Assembly (NCBI GenBank): GCA_963691705.1
Contig: OY829542.1
Location: 20,446,579-20,510,578, forward strand
Reading direction: 5' to 3'
DNA from: Viola odorata
Lineage: Eukaryota > Streptophyta > Magnoliopsida > Malpighiales > Violaceae
DNA: 64,000 bases
Positions 11,376 through 20,848 of the stretch are shown piece after piece. Positions within the stretch are counted from its first letter, which is position 1. Each line of letters starts with the position of its first letter. A program made the position numbers and the translations under genes. The notes beneath the pieces are model-generated. The model had not been told where the DNA came from, searched no databases, and saw only the letters and a program-made list of their open reading frames with translations.

Positions 11376-13050
11376 ATTTTGACATTTTTAACCGTTTAAA
11401 CAATAAAAAATACACGAAAAAAATTGCAAAAAAATTGCAATGGTCATGCATCTCATTGAGTTATTTTTGTTAGTGGCAAAGGTACCAGTAGGACCTCAGA
11501 TTCAGATTCGAATCTCATTTCCACCTATAAAAAAACTCGGAAGAAAAATGTAACAGATATAATAGGGCATGTGACAATGAAAATTTGGTCTAACTTTTTT
11601 TCAATATTTATTGAAGTTTTTCCTTTTTCTAACATTTTTTTAATTTCTCTTTATTTCTTCTTATTAATGTTAACCCTATTGTATTTGTTACATTTTCTTC
11701 TCAAAATTTGAAAAAAAAAATCACTTATTTTTTTAATTTTTTTACACCAAAGGTCAAAAGTACAACTTTAAAGAAATTATAAAGTTTATATTATAGATTT
11801 TAAAAGCATTAGAGTTCAAGTGAAAGGTTTTTGGAATCTTTAGGCTTTATACATATTCTTTGTCACACATAAAAGAAGAGTCAGAGGTTCATATGGTGAT
11901 AACCTAATAATCCATGAACCAAGCCTCGAATTTATATTTGTGAAAAACAAAATGAATCATAACTTTTATATAAAAAAACATTTCATTTTGCTCAAAAATG
12001 AGAATGTAAATTTAAATATTCAAACTCGAAATTTTACGTTTGTTTTTATAATTAATATTATTGAAGAATCTGATTGTCTAGTGGGTCTAGATTCCACAAT
12101 AAACTAAGAGAGCAGAAGTTGCAATAATTTTTCCCGACTGGATAGATATAAAAGGAGTATAGACCTAATTTCAAAAAGTAGTGAGCCGGTTATCCAAATC
12201 AAGAGTTGGATTCTCTCCGGTGGGTAAATGGTCACGTTCATGATGGGAATTTTGAATCCGATGGCATCTTAAAAAGAAGGTTTTCATGAGTGGAATTACA
12301 ACTCAAGAAAACTTGTCTCCATTGGCCTCAGCTTTTTGGCTTGTCTTTTCAATTTAATAGGCAAAGCAAATAACTTCTTGTTTTGGCACACATGTACATG
12401 TACATGTACATAGTTTAGGTGTTCCTGCTCCATCTTGGATTCTTCATGCACTCCCCGCATTTCTAACTAATCCAAGTTTAAACTCATTATTTTTAGCATA
12501 GCTTATGTGTATCATTAAGTCCGTTACTATGAGTTAAAAGTGAATTTAACAAATAATATTTTATACAAAAAAAATAAGTGTAATGTTAAATCAACCACGT
12601 TACTGATATAGTTAAATTTATATTTATTAGAACAAACCGAATATATGAGACAAGATTTTCTTCAACTCTTCAGTTTTTGACTGATATACAATAATAAAAA
12701 ATAACTTAGTTGCTAAAATAGAAGTTTAAAACTTAAACTCAAATGTCTACGGTAAATCAGATCACCAAACAGAAACAACATCTGCAATAATAAGTATGGT
12801 GAAAGTGTTTGCCTTACTCAATCCTCAATTCCTAACACTAATAATGCATGTTGCGAATCAAAGAGAATTATTATTATTACTACTATTTTTATTTTTCTTC
12901 CTTACATCGTCGTAGTTATGTCAAGTAAAATACAAAATTCCAACACATCCTTAAAAAGAAATAATAGTTTATTTAATCAAGTTCATCAGTAACAAAAATA
13001 AAAAAAAACGTTCTCCAAAATAATAAGTATCGACCAACCGAGCTAATTAA
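9761..13050. other. intergenic, AT-rich, no gene
   Basis: Short open frames here look random (low-complexity, no family motif). Visible items are an (ATT)n tract at 11320-11374 and an ACATGT-type short repeat near 12390-12410. Confidence 0.6.
11320..11374. repeat. (ATT)n microsatellite
   Basis: About 18 uninterrupted TTA units. Confidence 0.95.
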
Positions 13051-14330
13051 TGACTAATGTCACACCCTCCCTTAACAAAAATAACTATTGATTCCCTCGC
13101 AGTCGCTAGGAGATCCACCACAAATCTTGAGACGTACATGTTCCAAATCAAGGCAGAGATCGAACGACAGTCATACAACACCGGGAACACATGTTTATAA
13201 AATCAAAGACCAAATCTTCCCAGCTGGTAATTTTCTCAAAAATTCCTTGTTGAATGAAAATGGCCATTGTTATGTAGCAACACGACATGCCGAGTATGTA
13301 ATTCTCATATTTCATTAACAGATGTTCATAAGCTAAGGGATCCTTTAATTGATTGGCACCATTTATGTCCCATACATTTGAAACACGCAACAATCTTTTA
13401 TGTTCACAAGCTAAGGGATCCTTTGGAGTTACAAGAACTTTTTAGCTCTAGAACCTCGACGACATAAAAGACAACAATCTTTTCTCATTTCCTCATTGCA
13501 GCATCTGAGGCTTTCAAAAAAACGTCTTATTTCGTGTAATTTCCCACGTGAACTTGTGCGAATAGGATTTCATACTATTTTCACGTGTGTGGGCGACATT
13601 TACACGTTTCTTTTGGAGTAATTAAACTGAGCTCGTTCTAAAAGAATATAGTTTTGAAGCATTCCTCAGTCAATTTCACACTCCAAAACAATTTGCTACA
13701 AGAAAACATTGTGGGAAACACTTGGAAATACATTGTTATAAACTTTATAAGTGTAGATATATACTTTCTCAGATATAAAGTTTGTGGTGAATGTAGGATT
13801 ATATATGTACTCAAATTTTGGAGCTGAAAAAATAAAACTTTAACCCAAGATCTTTTTCCTTGACGTTAATCTCTTTTTTTCATATTCATTGAAATGCCAG
13901 CAAGCAAGTTATGCCCACCGACCACACAAAAAAAGTAGTGTCCTATTTTAATTCGGTTCAGAATTGTTCATTTGTTTTGTTTGTCTTTGCATTCCCCTTT
14001 TTGTGTACCCTGGTAGGAAATTTCTTAATTTTTTTCCTTATTTTTGGAAAACAGAGGTTCTAGTATCCAAACTACCCCTCAAGAACATTTTTACCACCCG
14101 ACTATATGTATTAATTACAAAATTTGCCACACATGCTATTACAATGTTACCCAAATTTCCGCCACCCGGCTATATGTATTACCAAAGAACTCTTATCTCT
14201 TTCAATAGCAGTCTTATAATCTACTAGATAATGAATAAACTCCAATACTGTGTATCTGAATAATGTTACGTACGTATCATTTTTCACCCACTCAAATGTT
14301 CACTTTAACTCCCACTACAAACAATATGCC
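13051..14330. other. intergenic, unrecognised
   Basis: No gene identified. The phrase AAGCTAAGGGATCCTTT occurs twice (near 13332 and 13409). Two CACGTG-like boxes sit near 13543 and 13582. Nothing ties these to a transcript. Confidence 0.4.
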
Positions 14331-14600
14331 AATTTGCAACGGAATTTTCCATTGCAAAATAGTCATTTTCCGTTGCAAATGGTGATTTACGACAGAATTG
14401 CAACAGGAAATTTTCGTTGCAAAATGCTTCATAGAAACTATCATATTAAACAGAAAAAATTATTGTAAAATATTTTCAATGAAAATTCAACAAAAAATAG
14501 GTCAAAATTACTCTGTCGCAAAATACATAAACTTTGCAACGAAAATTTGTTATGGAGAATTCCGCAAAAAGCCTTCGCAACAACAATTTGTCACCCTCAA
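14330..14600. repeat. TTGCAACGGAAA/TTTCCGTTGCAA inverted short repeats
   Basis: At least seven copies in both directions of a 10-12 bp motif related to TTTCCGTTGCAAA. Clusters like this are typical subterminal repeats of plant CACTA or Mutator elements, but no element end is visible next to them. Confidence 0.5.
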
Positions 14601-14737
14601 GTAGGAGTGAGATCGGATTGGTGGATTCGACCCATCCGACCCGATTTGATCCGAGCTCACCCATCCGACCCGATCCGACATGATGTCGGATAAAGTTTCG
14701 GTGAAGGTCGTCGGAATCAGAACATTTTCAGAAATCA

Positions 14738-15420
14738 TGACCCAACCCAATTAATTTCAACCAAACCCGCTTGCTGCTCCCTCTCCACCAATTCGGCCTT
14801 CCCACTCCAAACAAACAAACATAAACGCCACTGCTTTCCCTCACCGCCATCACCGTCGCTCTGATTCGGCCTCACCACCAAACCACCCATTCCCGACCAA
14901 AAAAATACCCAATCGCCATCGTCATCATCTCCGATCCATCCCCGACCAAACAAACACCCGATTTCCATCTCAATCGCCAAATCTAATCACCAAAACCAAC
15001 AAATCCCAGCCCAACCCAGTAATTCCGTTACTGATCCATCCACCACCCAATCGCCCAATCCCCATCTTCAATTTTTCAACCCATCATTAAATCGCCAACC
15101 TAGACCATCTGATTTTCGTCTCCTCCAATTATTGGTGTTGTGTTTGTGCATTTGTTGCAAAAATAATGAAAGAAAAGAGAAGCAGAGAAGAGAGTAGAGC
15201 GAACAAAAAAAAGGAAAGAAAATAAAAGAGAGCAGAGAAGAGAATAGGAAAAGATAAACAAAAGAAATAAGAGATGGGTTGCGGCCCAACAAAAAGAAAA
15301 GAGGGTTAGGCACGTGGCATCAAGTCTTTATTCCAACAATATTTTTGTGGCACGTACATAAAAAATAAATTATACTTTAAATTTTCTTTCTGATAAATCC
15401 GAAAAAAATCCGAAAATCTG
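14738..15420. other. C-rich then purine-rich stretch, probable LTR interior remnant
   Basis: CAACCCAATC-type low-complexity sequence is followed by AGAGAAGAG and a GATGGGTTGCGGCCCA phrase. The same order (C-rich block, AGAGAAGAG block, GGGCTTCGGCCCATC) occurs inside the LTR at 54.2-55.2 kb, so this is probably a diverged LTR of the same broad family. Confidence 0.45.
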
Positions 15421-16137
15421 AAAAAATTCGATTTGAACTTGGTTGAGGCGGAATCAGAGGTGAAGCACAACGACTTTGCCATCTCTGGTGCTCAACATCT
15501 TTGATTCTCTTCTTCTTCTTCTCTTTTATTATCATTTCTTTTCTTTCCTTTTCAAAGTTTATTTTTTTAAGTTAAACTGTTTTCTAGTTCTTAACTTAAA
15601 AATAATTTTAATTTATTGAATATTATTTTTACTTAAAAAATATTTCATATATTTGTAAAAAGAGTAAGCAGTATCATACATAGTAAATACTTTTTGTAAC
15701 TCAAATAAAAATGGTTCATTAAATATGTGTTATAATAATTAGATATTAAGAGATAATTTCTGAAATGAAATTATATATTGTTACTTAACATAAATAATTT
15801 GTCCAACCCATTAATTTTTATTTTATACTAATAATCTTAGTTAACAATTAATATTTTTTAAACTATATTTGTAAAGAGATCGAGTAAGCAGAATATTCTA
15901 TCATAATTTATTCATACATAGCATAAATTGTAGAACTCAAATCAGTTTAACTTATTAAACATTTGTTCTAGAAATTAGATATTAACAATAAAATATTAAG
16001 ATCAACTAATCCCTTAAACTCCAATCTTAATTTATACACTAAGCCTCAAACTTTACACAGTCAGCCCTTAAATCTCGAACATGAACCCCAAACTCAAATG
16101 CAATACTAATATTGATTATATTCTAATTACAAAATGA
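15421..16137. other. AT-rich, no gene seen
   Basis: No open frame of note; two related AT-rich blocks (about 15600-15830 and 15840-15990) share phrases such as GAGTAAGCAG and ATTAGATATTAA. Confidence 0.4.
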
Positions 16138-16430
16138 CACTACTAGAAAATGAGGCATTAGAGACACTGCAAACAATTTCTGATTTGTCACTATAGTGAA
16201 TGAGTCACTAAAATTATTGTTACTAAGTTTTGTCTCTAAAATGGGCTTTCTTGATTTTTAGTGACTAAATTTCTCTGTCATTATCACTTGTGACAAAATT
16301 TAACCGGCCGTCACTATTATGGTTATTAAACTATACCAAAATGAAGTGCTATCATGGTCTCTATTTGGTCGCTATCTTATCAATAATATTAGTCACTAAT
16401 AGCTAAAAACGTCACTAGTTATTGACCGAA
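16138..16430 (+). mobile_element. CACTA-type transposon end (fragment)
   Basis: CACTACTAGAAAA begins at 16138, the standard form of a plant CACTA terminus, and is followed by many GTCACTAA/TTAGTGAC subterminal motifs in both directions. No matching TAGTG end was found, so this is a fragment or short derivative. Confidence 0.6.
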
Positions 16431-16521
16431 ATTCCAACGGATCAATTCGTTTATAAATTATTTTTATATAAAAAATAATTCTTTCATAATTATAATCATA
16501 CCACGTAATGCAACAAACAGT

Positions 16522-16785
16522 CACTATAAAAAAATTGTCTGATTCTGACAGCCAAAGTCTGTCGAAACACACTAACTTATCGTCGGAAATCAAACATTTC
16601 AACCGTTTTTTCGACGGCTCCATGTCGTCGCTGAATGACTCATCGAACACCCTACGTTTCTTCGACGGCTCTATTTCAACCGTTCAAAGTTTTTTTAAGC
16701 ATTTTTACGCAATTGTTTTCAAAAAATCTTTTGTTCGTGTTTTGAGGAAAACCTTGGCTGTTTTGTTTTCAAATAAACTCTAGTT
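16522..16785 (+). mobile_element. second CACTA-type end with TCGACGGC subterminal repeats
   Basis: CACTATAAAAAAATTGTCTG starts at 16522; downstream are GTCGAA, TCGTCGG and TTCGACGGCTC motifs, a different subterminal set from the neighbour at 16138. The opposite end is not visible, and the plus-frame peptide over it is not a gene. Confidence 0.55.
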
Positions 16786-16995
16786 CATCTTTAAATTAAT
16801 TATGCTTCTTTTCTTCTCCGAATTGCTAGCTAATTCGGGTGAATTTTAAGCTTTTTGTTTAATTAAATTTAATTCATTTTTTATTTAATTGAGCACTATT
16901 TTCCTGAAATTAAATTTCTGTTTTTACATGATTAAATTGCTAGAACTTAATTAATCTATTGGGCATGATCACGTAAATTAGAATTTTTACAAGCA

Positions 16996-17289
16996 TATGA
17001 TTTTAAACACCTCTTTCATCCGGTAACCTTTTTAGGATGTGACTCGGTTGCCTAACACCATCCCGAGTCCATAATACGACCTCGAACTGCTGTTCTCGGG
17101 TTTAGACCCTTTTTACCTTAACTTTTTATTTTGTTTTCTGCTATGTTCTAAAACGATAGGTTCCCTAAACCTAGAAATAAAATAGGGTGGCGACTTCATT
17201 GCATTATGTGAGATGAGTCCAATTTCGTCTCACATCTCGTCCCAAACCCGCGTCGCGCATTAGAAAAATCCAAAAAAAAGGGTGCGACA
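16996..17289 (+). mobile_element. LTR 3' segment (Tat/Ogre-like), fragment or solo LTR end
   Basis: Aligns by eye with 56226-56490: both have the GGTAACCTTTTTA phrase, then GACTCGG...GCCTAACACC, CATAATACGACC, GGTTTAGACCC, CCCTAAACC, AGGGTGGCGACTTCATTG, and end in GGTGCGACA. The LTR end is 17289. No PBS follows it, so it is a solo LTR or a broken copy; its left end is not clear and CACTA pieces are nested to its left. Confidence 0.7.
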
Positions 17290-17308
17290 CCTAGCCAGTT
17301 TTGCTTAC

Positions 17309-17362
17309 AGGGGACTGAGGAGTGACTGGGAATTCGTTGAGGTCCAGTGGTGAAGAATCCAT
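17309..17362 (-). pseudogene. first-exon fragment with LDLNEFP motif, cut by an LTR
   Basis: Minus-strand ATG at 17362-17360 opens MDSSPLDLNEFPVTPQSP, followed exactly at a codon boundary by GTAAGC, a good splice donor (17308-17303). Only 13 bp later the sequence becomes the LTR end at 17289. LDLNEFP resembles an EAR-type repression motif found near the N terminus of several plant nuclear proteins. No later exons are recognisable in the window. Either a host gene lost its body to the LTR insertion or this is a captured fragment. Upstream (17363-17700) looks like a transcribed leader. Too short to assign a family. Confidence 0.4.
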
Positions 17363-17699
17363 TTTGCATACCCAAAAGAAAGAGGTTGAGGAGAAGAGGG
17401 ATACTGAAATTTGAAACCCATACTCCATTTCATTCAAATTGAGGTTATTTGGGAAGGAGGGAAATGATTTCAAAATGAGTTTTTGCCCAAATTTTGTCAA
17501 AAAATTGTGCGGGCTAGGTTTGCATTGGAATTAAAATTTGAATGAATTTCGTTGGGTTATGAGGATTTGGCGAAGAAAGCGAGGAGAGGAGTGAAGGAGA
17601 AGGAGAAGGTTGGGTTTCATTGCAGACTTCGGTTTGGGCCAAAAATATTACCGTTGGACCAAAGAAGAAAAGACAGAAAGCTAGGCTGAGTTAGTGACT

Positions 17700-18425
17700 A
17701 TTATTTTAGCCTTAATCCACGCGATTAAACCCAAAACGTCATTTAAATTATACCGAAGGGAGTATATTTTAGGAGATATTTCGGGTGTTTCTTTTCCGAG
17801 GGTTGGTTATTATGATATGGTAGTTTAGCTCTTGTTTTCTTTCTTATGCAAAAAATGATACTCCCTAAAACTCTACAGACGAGTAGGCGATTATTATTGT
17901 GGAACAAAACATTAGAATAAAAACGACTATTATTTTAAAACGAAGTTTCACTCACATGTATATTTCAAATCCAGGAAACAGGTGTCTGTGTCTCATTCAT
18001 TTGGGCTTTTCCAACTCTTATTGCTGAGTTGTCAGTCACGTTTGCACAATAATTTCTAAAATGTAATGTGTATAAATTCTGATCATATCTACTCATTCTG
18101 GTTAACCAGAGGTTCAGCTCCTGCAAATTTGGATTGAATTTAATCGCATATGGTACATTTTTTTATAGATGCTCTTGGGATTTGCTACACAATTATGGAT
18201 CTATATATATGTAATGAGCCTCTCAATCATCTCTTAATCTGCATGTAATTTAATTGTAACTTCGATCTGGATCTTGAGAGATCGTGTGAATGCAAATTTA
18301 CTAAATTATTGAAAATTCTTTGGGTTCATCAAATTTGTATCTTTTTATTTTCCAGTTGATCCTTCATATTTTATCCTCTCAATAAAAGTCAGTAAGAAAT
18401 TCTTTCTAGATGCGCCGCCTATAAA
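17700..18425. other. intergenic between gene fragment and Copia element
   Basis: No gene seen; AT-rich sequence up to the target site of the Copia insertion. Confidence 0.5.
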
Positions 18426-18430
18426 TACAC

Positions 18431-19574
18431 TGTTAGCCCAAGGGCAACTTACTCTTGTTTTGATGATTTTAGACACACAAACTAATTAATAATACTAATG
18501 CAATTTGAAGTTAAAATGTGTGTAGTTTGCGATGGAATAAATAAGAGGCAACAAATCAAGATATCGCAAGCTAGAAGATCAAGTGTACATTAGGACTTTA
18601 AACGTGTAAGTATGATTCTAAGGAGAGTGTCAAAAGATTTTTTACACGAAAAATAAATTTTGGAAAAAGAGTTTTTGATTTCACTGTAGCAACGGAGAGT
18701 TTCACTGTAGCAACGGATGAACTCACTGTAGCAACGGGAAGTCTACTGTAGCAATGGGAACGAATAGTTTCACCGTAGCAACGGATAGACTTACTGTAGC
18801 AACGGATAGGTTCACTGTAGCAACGGATAGTTTTTCACTGTAGCAATGAATAGTTTTTCACTGTAGCAAACGGATAGTTTTTGGCTCCAACGGCTATAAA
18901 CGGTCACAAATATTTTGACACTATAAATACTCATCTAAGATGAGTTATATGAAAACAAGAAAGCATTTTACAAGTTTCATATACACAAATCACATTTACA
19001 AACTCCTTTAATCAAAGTTTTATAACGCAAGCTTCATTTATCGGTTTTCAACCATTCTTGCGTCTTTCAATTCGAGTTTGGATCGCTTTCTTCTTGAGGT
19101 AATATTGTTCATTTATTGGTGTTAATTATTAAATCATACATAGTTTATTTGTACACCAATTTGTGTTGCCATTTCACAATTCTCTTGTCAAGTTTATTGA
19201 TTGTGATAGGTTGTGATTGAGCCCAGAAAAATCACTTGTAAGGTTTATTGGTTGAGCCCGCAAAAACCAAGGTGTAAGGTTTATTGGTTGAGCCCGCAAA
19301 AACCAAGGTGTAAGGTTTATTGGTTGAGCCCGCAAAAACCAAGGAGTAAGGTTTGAGTTGAACCCGTAAAAACTCAAGGTAAATAACGAAGTGTTCGTTG
19401 TTAGAAAATCCTAAGAGGAGGACTCTTAGGTAGTGGAGTACAATTCATTGAGGAATTGGAACCACTATATGTCCTTGTGTTTTTACATTCTATTTCCGCA
19501 CTCATAATCCTTACATTTTGTGTTAGAATTTTATTTGCCTATTCACCCCCCCCCCCCCTCTAGGCCGTTTATCA
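18431..19574 (+). repeat. 5' LTR of Copia element
   Basis: U3 carries nine or so ~22-bp CACTGTAGCAACGGATAG-type repeats (18683-18880), then a TATA box (TATAAATA, 18922-18929). Downstream are three perfect or near-perfect 36-bp tandem units (about 19238-19345) around GGTTGAGCCCGCAAAAACC. A run of 13 C precedes the LTR end. Confidence 0.95.
18922..18929 (+). promoter_or_regulatory. LTR TATA box
   Basis: TATAAATA about 40 bp after the enhancer-like repeat block; the same box is at 26235-26242 in the 3' LTR. Confidence 0.7.
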
Positions 19575-19575
19575 A

Positions 19576-19592
19576 TTGGTAGCGGAGCAAGG
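19576..19592 (+). other. primer binding site (Copia element)
   Basis: TTGGTAGCGGAGCAAGG directly after the LTR, in the position and general form of the initiator-Met tRNA primer site (usual form TGGTATCAGAGC), with a few mismatches. The second Copia element at 43.4 kb has the same TGGTAGCGGAGC. Confidence 0.7.
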
Positions 19593-19633
19593 TACTTATT
19601 TTGTAGGTTTAATCACCTCAAGTGAAAGATCAA

Positions 19634-20848
19634 ATGGCTCAAGAGGGATTATATTGTGCACTCAACCGCGCACCATTTCTTGATGGAAACAACTACTTAC
19701 AATGGAAGACAAAAATGATAGCCTTCCTAGGTGGACAAGATCAAATCATGCTAGATTGTGTATTACATGGATTTGCCACTCCCATGGAATCTCCGGCTGA
19801 AGATGGATCAACAAAACCTCTTCCCTTCGATAAGTGGCCAGCTGGTTCAGTCGCAAGAAAACAAAGTGAAGACAAGGCAAGGTATGCTTTATTTTGTTCT
19901 ATTTCCCAAAATGAATTTAACCGTGTTAGTGCTTGCAAATTGTCCAAAGATGTTTGGGAAACCTTGGAGACAGCACATGAAGGTACTCCTCAAGTGAGAA
20001 CCATTAGACTCAATACACTCAAACGTGAGTATGAACTACTAGGTATGAAGAGTGGTGAGACGATCTATGATTTGAGTACTAGAATTCAAAATATTTGCAA
20101 TACTATGGGAACTCTTGGTTGGACTCCTAGTGATGAGGAGATGGTAAGAAAACTTCTTAGTATTTTACCTAACTCGTGGAATGCCAAGACTTCTATTTTT
20201 GATGAACTAGAAAAGAAACCCACATTCTCTCAACTTGTTGGCTCTCTTACGGCATTTGAGTACAAACTCAAAATGGGTGAACCGGAAGTGCAAAAAGTCA
20301 AGAGCAACAATGTAGCTTTTGTTAGCAAGGCTCAAGGAGATGGAGAAGACATTGAGTCCTTAGCTCTCTTTGCTAGAAAATTCAAGAAATTTTGGCAAAA
20401 CGATGACAAGAAGCAAAGGTATCAAGGTGAGCACCCTAACACTTCTAAATCCAAGTTTAAAAATGATAGTGTTGTTTGTTTTGGATGTGAAAAGCCAGGG
20501 CATGTCAAGAGTGAATGTCCTAACCTTGAGAAGAAGAAAAAGTTTGAGAAAAGAGGTTCTAAGGATGGGAAGAATTCACGTAGATATCCTAAGAAGGCTC
20601 TAAAAGCCATAACTTGGGATGATGATGAGAGTGAAGAAGAAAGCAATGAATCCCAATCGGAAGAAGAAGAAGAGATATCCAACATATGCTTCTTTGCAAA
20701 TGAATGTGACTCTTCCGATGAAGAAACCGAATTCTCCCTCATGGCTAAGGAAGATAGCGACAATGATTCGGTTAGTGAAAGTACCTACTCTTTTGATGAA
20801 TTGCAAAATGCTTTTAATGATTTAGGTACACAATTTCAAGACGTGTAG
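19634..20848 (+). CDS. gag: Copia gag (capsid/nucleocapsid), frame-shifted at its end
   Basis: The first true ATG in frame is 19634 (the frame is open a little earlier from a GTG). N-terminal capsid-like region with FLDGNNYLQWKTKM, central helical UBN2-type domain, then a zinc knuckle CFGCEKPGHVKSEC (about residue 285) and an acidic Glu/Ser/Asp-rich tail. The frame ends at TAG 20846-20848, but protein-like, coiled-coil sequence continues at once in the +1 frame (CRKNAKLVKELDSLKND onward), so a small indel near 20840 truncates gag. Gag would package element RNA in cytoplasmic particles. Confidence 0.9.
   Translation: MAQEGLYCALNRAPFLDGNNYLQWKTKMIAFLGGQDQIMLDCVLHGFATPMESPAEDGSTKPLPFDKWPAGSVARKQSEDKARYALFCSISQNEFNRVSACKLSKDVWETLETAHEGTPQVRTIRLNTLKREYELLGMKSGETIYDLSTRIQNICNTMGTLGWTPSDEEMVRKLLSILPNSWNAKTSIFDELEKKPTFSQLVGSLTAFEYKLKMGEPEVQKVKSNNVAFVSKAQGDGEDIESLALFARKFKKFWQNDDKKQRYQGEHPNTSKSKFKNDSVVCFGCEKPGHVKSECPNLEKKKKFEKRGSKDGKNSRRYPKKALKAITWDDDESEEESNESQSEEEEEISNICFFANECDSSDEETEFSLMAKEDSDNDSVSESTYSFDELQNAFNDLGTQFQDV

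Noticed and set aside
13148..13393. 81-codon minus-strand frame (LRVSNVWDING...)
   Set aside because: Looked protein-like at first, but no motif, splice context or homologue could be supported.
14735..15313. Minus-strand frames rich in Gly/Trp or Phe/Ser
   Set aside because: Low-complexity translation of C-rich and purine-rich LTR-like sequence.
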